A program made the translations under genes and the position numbers. The notes below the pieces were generated by a model that worked only from the letters and a program-made list of their open reading frames with translations, was not told the DNA's origin and did no database searches. From contig CM049313.1 in assembly GCA_026874595.1 (NCBI GenBank), positions 16,923,508-16,987,507 of the forward strand: a DNA stretch of 64,000 nucleotides. The letters run 5' to 3'. Shown here piece by piece: positions 59,510 through 64,000 of the stretch; the first letter of the stretch is position 1, and each line of letters starts with the position of its first letter. This stretch comes from Sipunculus nudus (lineage: Eukaryota; Annelida; Sipuncula; Golfingiida; Sipunculidae).

Positions 59510-62500
59510 CTGTGCAAAAATGTAGGAAATGGGCATCTGTAAGTCCGGTCTGTTGACGGAAAGTAAGTTTAAATTTAGTAAGAATTAAAAAATATAAGAC
59601 AAAATAAAGTGATTTTCTTGAATACAAGATAATTTTACATCAGAAAGACGAAATTTTCCAATGCAGCTTATCTAATCGGCGAAGCAAGTTTTCCTTCAGT
59701 CAATTTGTATATCCGTTGACATAAATACCGAAGGATAGACACGCTGTTCCCTTGACGCCCAGGAGTATATTAATAGGAGAGGGCGCCGTCGGCGGGGGAC
59801 ATAGACATGGTGAGCATCCGTCCGTCTGTTTCTCCTCCCTTCCGAAATATGGTATTAGCGCAATAATGTGAAAATAAAGTGTTATCAATCACAGCATTGA
59901 TGCACTACATTGGGGGCTAAGTAAAGTTCGGAAATATGGAAATCCCAACTTGCTAAAATGTTGCGAGCAGTGTCATTTGACTCCACAACATATCAGCTTA
60001 CAGTCACCAGCATGTAACATTGATGCACCTCATGCAGGGCTAGGTCAAGTTCGAACATCGCTGGCCTTGACGCACTTTTCAAGGACGCAGAGGCGTTCCT
60101 GTTTGTTTCTGATATTTAACTCATCAGTTGTTTCAAGGAGAACTCTCGAATTTCCATCAGGTATTCAAAACCTTTTCTGCAGCTACTTCTGTTCCACAGG
60201 TCATCGTTGATTATTCACAAAGCCTTTAAAGACAGGAATCAAGTAACACGGAGCAGAAAGAATCAGATACAAGCCGGGCATACCTTATTTCCTTCATGCT
60301 ACATAATACGATATATGTAGTTCGGAGGAAGGGAAAGATGTACAAACTAGGGTCTAATGAACGTAGCAAACTGTGGACTAAAGTCACGCGAGCAAATTTG
60401 TTTTGGAGGCGATGTACCGAGCACGTGTCCAAACGTATCAATTTTTCTAAGGAGTGGTTCTAATGAGACAGGTAGCAGTCAACGGTGTCATTCTTCATAT
60501 CAACATCATTATAATATGACGAGCCCACGCATGTGTCGACTACACATTTACAATGCCAATTAAATCATCCTAACTCATAAAGACACTGAAACATTAAAAC
60601 GTTATAAATAACTTTCTTGGCGCATATTACATTGGTAAACGCTTTTTCATACCCGGAGGAGTTTATGTTTTAATTTGTGTGATGAGTTGTTACTGAATAA
60701 TGAACCAAGGTTATGTATTTTATTGCTTTTACCTGCATGTTTAGAACATATATCTGTATTAACATATATATAAATTATCTAAAGACATCAATCTACCTTG
60801 ACTTTAGCACTTTCCTTCAGTCCAGGGTTAACATACAATTCTGCCTGTGTATTGGGCCATGAGTTTATTCTTCATAACGCAATATGAGCGTAAAACATGG
60901 ACATTTAATGAGTCAGGTCTTGTTAACTGTCAGACACTTGTGTGAATACAATGAAATATTTCCAGAACTTCAAAAGTTTAATTCCTTTTCGAGTGTGACG
61001 AAAAAACACGCCGCATCCGTATCTTCGATAATTATGAATCAATTTCCATGAAGTAATTTTGAAGAATGGATTATTGGAGATAGGAAAAATATATAAGTTT
61101 GGGACCGATTGGTCAAATTGTAATGAGGATCTGGAGGGTATACTTCAAATTCAATCCTCTTTGCATCCTCTCTCATGTTTTCCGCACATCATCTCCAAAA
61201 ATGAACTGATGCCCCCCCCCCCCAAAAAAAAATTCATCACACTTGCTATATGGTAATCTCTCTCATATAATTCAGTAGCATAAATTGAGAAATTTGGGAT
61301 ATCCAGCGGACAGGGAAGTAATCTTTTAACGTTCACGAGCTGGTGTGAGTAAATGACGTTTACTCGTCGTCATGGTGACGTCAACGTCAGAGGAGTTTTG
61401 TGCTTTAACAATGACGTTACATGCCTATAGGTCTACTACGGCTTGGTTAATCTCTGGGTCATTTCGCTCACATCTTTTGTTTTTATATTATTTTAGTCGA
61501 TTCCAAGAGGATGTACATACGGCAAACTCACCAACCCCCGGTAATAACTCACACTGACTCTAAACTAATCAAATTAAATTAACCAAACTAAAACTAAACC
61601 AAGCACCATTCAGCCAACGCCTGTACAGAAAAGCGAACATTGTAATTCTTTATTGATTAAACAACATGATATCTCCGAATTTTCTTTATGACTTTAATCC
61701 GATGGGAAGGTAATTGGCATTTGTTTCAAATTATTTTAATAGTTTATATGACATAATGATTTTAACGAAATTCAGTGACGTAATGTCTAATATCGGGATA
61801 TAGCTTGATTACCTTTCGAGGCGGGCCCCGATGTGGATGCCGGTTGTGGCAAAGGAATACGTTCCCTGAGTGTTTTCTATTTTGTGAATGTATTTCCATA
61901 ATGGAAATCAACTTACCAAACATGTTGGTGTCCATCTATTTATAAAAAGGACCCGCCGTCCTTGGTGATCTTCGGCCTTAAATTACGCAATTTTATCATA
62001 CATTATTTAAGTTAAGACTGAGATTTATGACTCTAACCCCACAAATAAGTATGAAAAGGTATCATCATGAATCCATTGATCTGTCTGAAATGTCTTTATG
62101 CAGACATATACTGAGTACTGAAGCAAATATCTGTTTTAGAGATCACATAAATTGTGGGCTAATAGCGTATTACCCGTTCTTGCATTTTGCCGAGTCCGCG
62201 GGACTTCAGTCGAGTTTCTGCGTTGGGTTTTCCGTAGGCTTAGTTAACATGGATTTAGTCTTTTGCATATTATCTGATAGATGATGCTAAGATATCCTAT
62301 GGCTGAATAATGTTAAAATTATCAAAATTTATGGGAAATAAAAAAATGGCCCCTTTGGACACACTTGGCATCGTTCACAATGCTTCAAGACCATAATGGG
62401 CATTTCCATTGCATGGCCAAGAGGAGTTGCGTGACAATGGTTGAATGCCACTACCGTCAATAATAATATAGATTTTGCAAAACTAAATTTAAACTACCGA

Positions 62501-63317
62501 ACCGAAACACATTAGTTAATTGGAGAAGCTTGTCCTGTATAATAATAATCTCATTAACAAGCAAGAAAAGCCAAAGAAAACTGACAAAAGAGTAGTTTTT
62601 GCACACTGGATGTTAATTGAAGGAACGCACAGAGATGGTAAAACACGTAGGACACGAGTGGCTCTGTTGCATGGAATGTTAAATTCATTCGATTAGCAGA
62701 AAGACGGCAGACTGATCTTATTTATTTATTTCATTAGAAAAGTCTGCGTCTGCAATAGTCGCACGGGACCTGACCATATTTTGTAACACTTATAACGAAA
62801 CCCGTCTTGTGAACCTGCATTTTCATGATTTGAAACTGATAGCCAATTCTGCAGATGGGAGCTATTATTGACGTATTGTGACATAATATTAAGGTTTTAC
62901 AGCAGTAACTCTCGTGTTCCCACGTGGTCACGTGTCACATGTGATTTTGCATGATTTGTAAAGAGGCGCCTGTAGGGAGCATCTCGCATTCTCGTGGCAG
63001 CCACTGTCTCTACAGTGTATTAGGCAAAATAGAATTTGCCATTCTCTTGTGATTTCGGTTGCCTCGTGTCACCTGTACTCTCAGGGTTTTAAAAATGAAT
63101 TCTAAATGGGTACAATAATAATTTAGCGGACTGCTTCTGTTTCCGCTGAAAACCTACCCGTACATCACGCAGTACGGTAAACCGTAATTTGGGCATGACG
63201 GTCCTTTGCCTGCAGTGACACCAGTAGTCGCATGCTGGTTTATGGGTCAAGCTGACGTGTTAATATAGCAAAGCTGACCTCTGATAATTCATTTTATTTA
63301 CCAAGTTAAACATCTTG
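59510..63317. other. 5' intron of the channel gene, no further exon found
   Basis: Read on the minus strand for a nicotinic loop A or D exon (W-x-P-D or LYN followed by a donor) without success, so these exons probably lie beyond the window. A C-run followed by A-run lies near 61212-61230. Open frames such as 62027-62284 are unsupported. Confidence 0.45.
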
Positions 63318-63626
63318 CAAGTAACCTTTCATGGAGTAACTGGGGTTAACATTACTGGCGTGATCCATGAAACAATAGTTCCTGCCACAAGAGAATGGAA
63401 TAAAACTGCTGGAATTGTAACACACATTTCGATTACTAATAATTCAAGCAGCTTTCAGTTTCGGATAGAAGATAACAGAATCAGCATCGGGCGAGGAACA
63501 TATAATCCTTTTAGACATGTTCCAGTACAAAAACAAGTCAGATCTTATAGGGGCAATATCACAAGAATAATTAAGTTTCACTTTTTTAATTTCGCACCAG
63601 TTGAATCGGCTGTTCTACGATTTTGA
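63318..63626 (+). CDS. Possible terminal exon of unknown plus-strand gene
   Basis: About 100 codons open to a stop at 63626, after CATCTTGCAAG, which could be an acceptor. The translated text has alternating hydrophobic residues (VTHISITNNSSSFQFRIED, then NRISIGRGTYNPF) that suggest a small beta-rich domain, with IKFHFFNFAPVESAVLRF at the end. The pattern is faintly like the ligand or FAMeT-type beta domains, but I do not recognise it. There is no in-frame ATG near the start. It could be a chance frame. Confidence 0.25.
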   Translation, partial: QVTFHGVTGVNITGVIHETIVPATREWNKTAGIVTHISITNNSSSFQFRIEDNRISIGRGTYNPFRHVPVQKQVRSYRGNITRIIKFHFFNFAPVESAVLRF

Positions 63627-64000
63627 TTATTGATCTATAACTTACAACATCATCAATAAACATGTTTGCTTATTATTATTTTAATGCTTAAACCGTTTTT
63701 GATAACTTAAACAATAATTTATTACATAACCTAAATTGTCCATTATCTCACTAGGACTTTTTGAAGTTGTGATCTAGGGTAAAAAAAAGGCCCGGAAAGT
63801 GTTAACGAAAGCGGTCAGAGGTAATACCAGTGGTCCATCCGCGTCAATATTAGTTCATAACATCGGTTCACTTTTTTTTTTTTAGTTTTAACAACGGCCC
63901 AAGGAAAAAGCCATCCCTTGCAGATGGCTCGGTCGGGCTCTGACTGAATAAAGCCATTTGTAATAAAATCCCCATTAATTGCAATTACAATTAACAAGCC
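63627..64000. other. Right edge, nothing recognised
   Basis: AT-rich DNA with a T-run near 63872-63883. The minus-strand open frame 63815-63997 has no recognised domain. Confidence 0.5.

Overview
This is AT-rich, repeat-dense eukaryotic DNA, most likely from a marine invertebrate and probably a lophotrochozoan, with a bivalve-like mollusc as the best guess. The reasons are a divergent CC-type nicotinic receptor subunit with introns up to about 19 kb, many small terminal-inverted-repeat elements, central-array repeats, repeats carrying AGGTCAAGGTCA motifs, and degenerate L1/Tx1-type LINEs. There is no operon, prophage, CRISPR or other prokaryotic feature. The species call is inference.

Three host loci can be supported. 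(1) A Cys-loop ligand-gated channel gene on the minus strand. Five exons (59509-59288, 57817-57585, 38758-38672, 37196-37081, 34940-34680) join in phase with GT/AG borders and encode the Cys-loop, loop C with vicinal cysteines, TM1 to TM4 and the stop. The signal peptide and first extracellular exons lie beyond the right edge. Its pore helix has Ser at the 9' gate position in place of Leu. (2) and (3) Two minus-strand paralogues of a single-coding-exon protein of about 290 residues (6259-7233 and 23428-24291), probably beta-propeller-like but of unknown function. Each ATG directly follows a splice-acceptor-like AG, and each has a similar E-box plus GCGCATGCG block about 1.8 to 2.1 kb upstream. 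The left copy is damaged by a frameshift and by a small transposon at its last codons; the right copy is intact.

Layout: 1-6.1 kb is non-coding with an inverted repeat, a CT microsatellite and a TTAAAGGG-ended element. 6.1-9.3 kb holds the damaged paralogue and its upstream region. 9.3-13 kb is non-coding with small elements. 13.05-18.4 kb is almost wholly tandem repeat: a satellite of about 180 bp, then a CT-rich polypyrimidine block. 18.5-22.7 kb is a LINE with target-site duplication. 23.4-26.5 kb is the intact paralogue and its upstream block. 26.65-34.7 kb is non-coding with tandem repeats and a pogo-like element. 34.7-59.5 kb is the channel gene; its 18.8 kb intron between TM1 and TM2 contains a SINE, paired CTCF-like motifs, a 147-bp array, an older LINE interrupted by a TTAAAGGG element, and two further inverted-repeat elements. 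59.5-64 kb is 5' intron or flank with one weak ORF.

The host genes show no sign of acting in one pathway. Most open frames in the window are chance frames in repeats. No computation was run, so all homology statements rest on motif reading.
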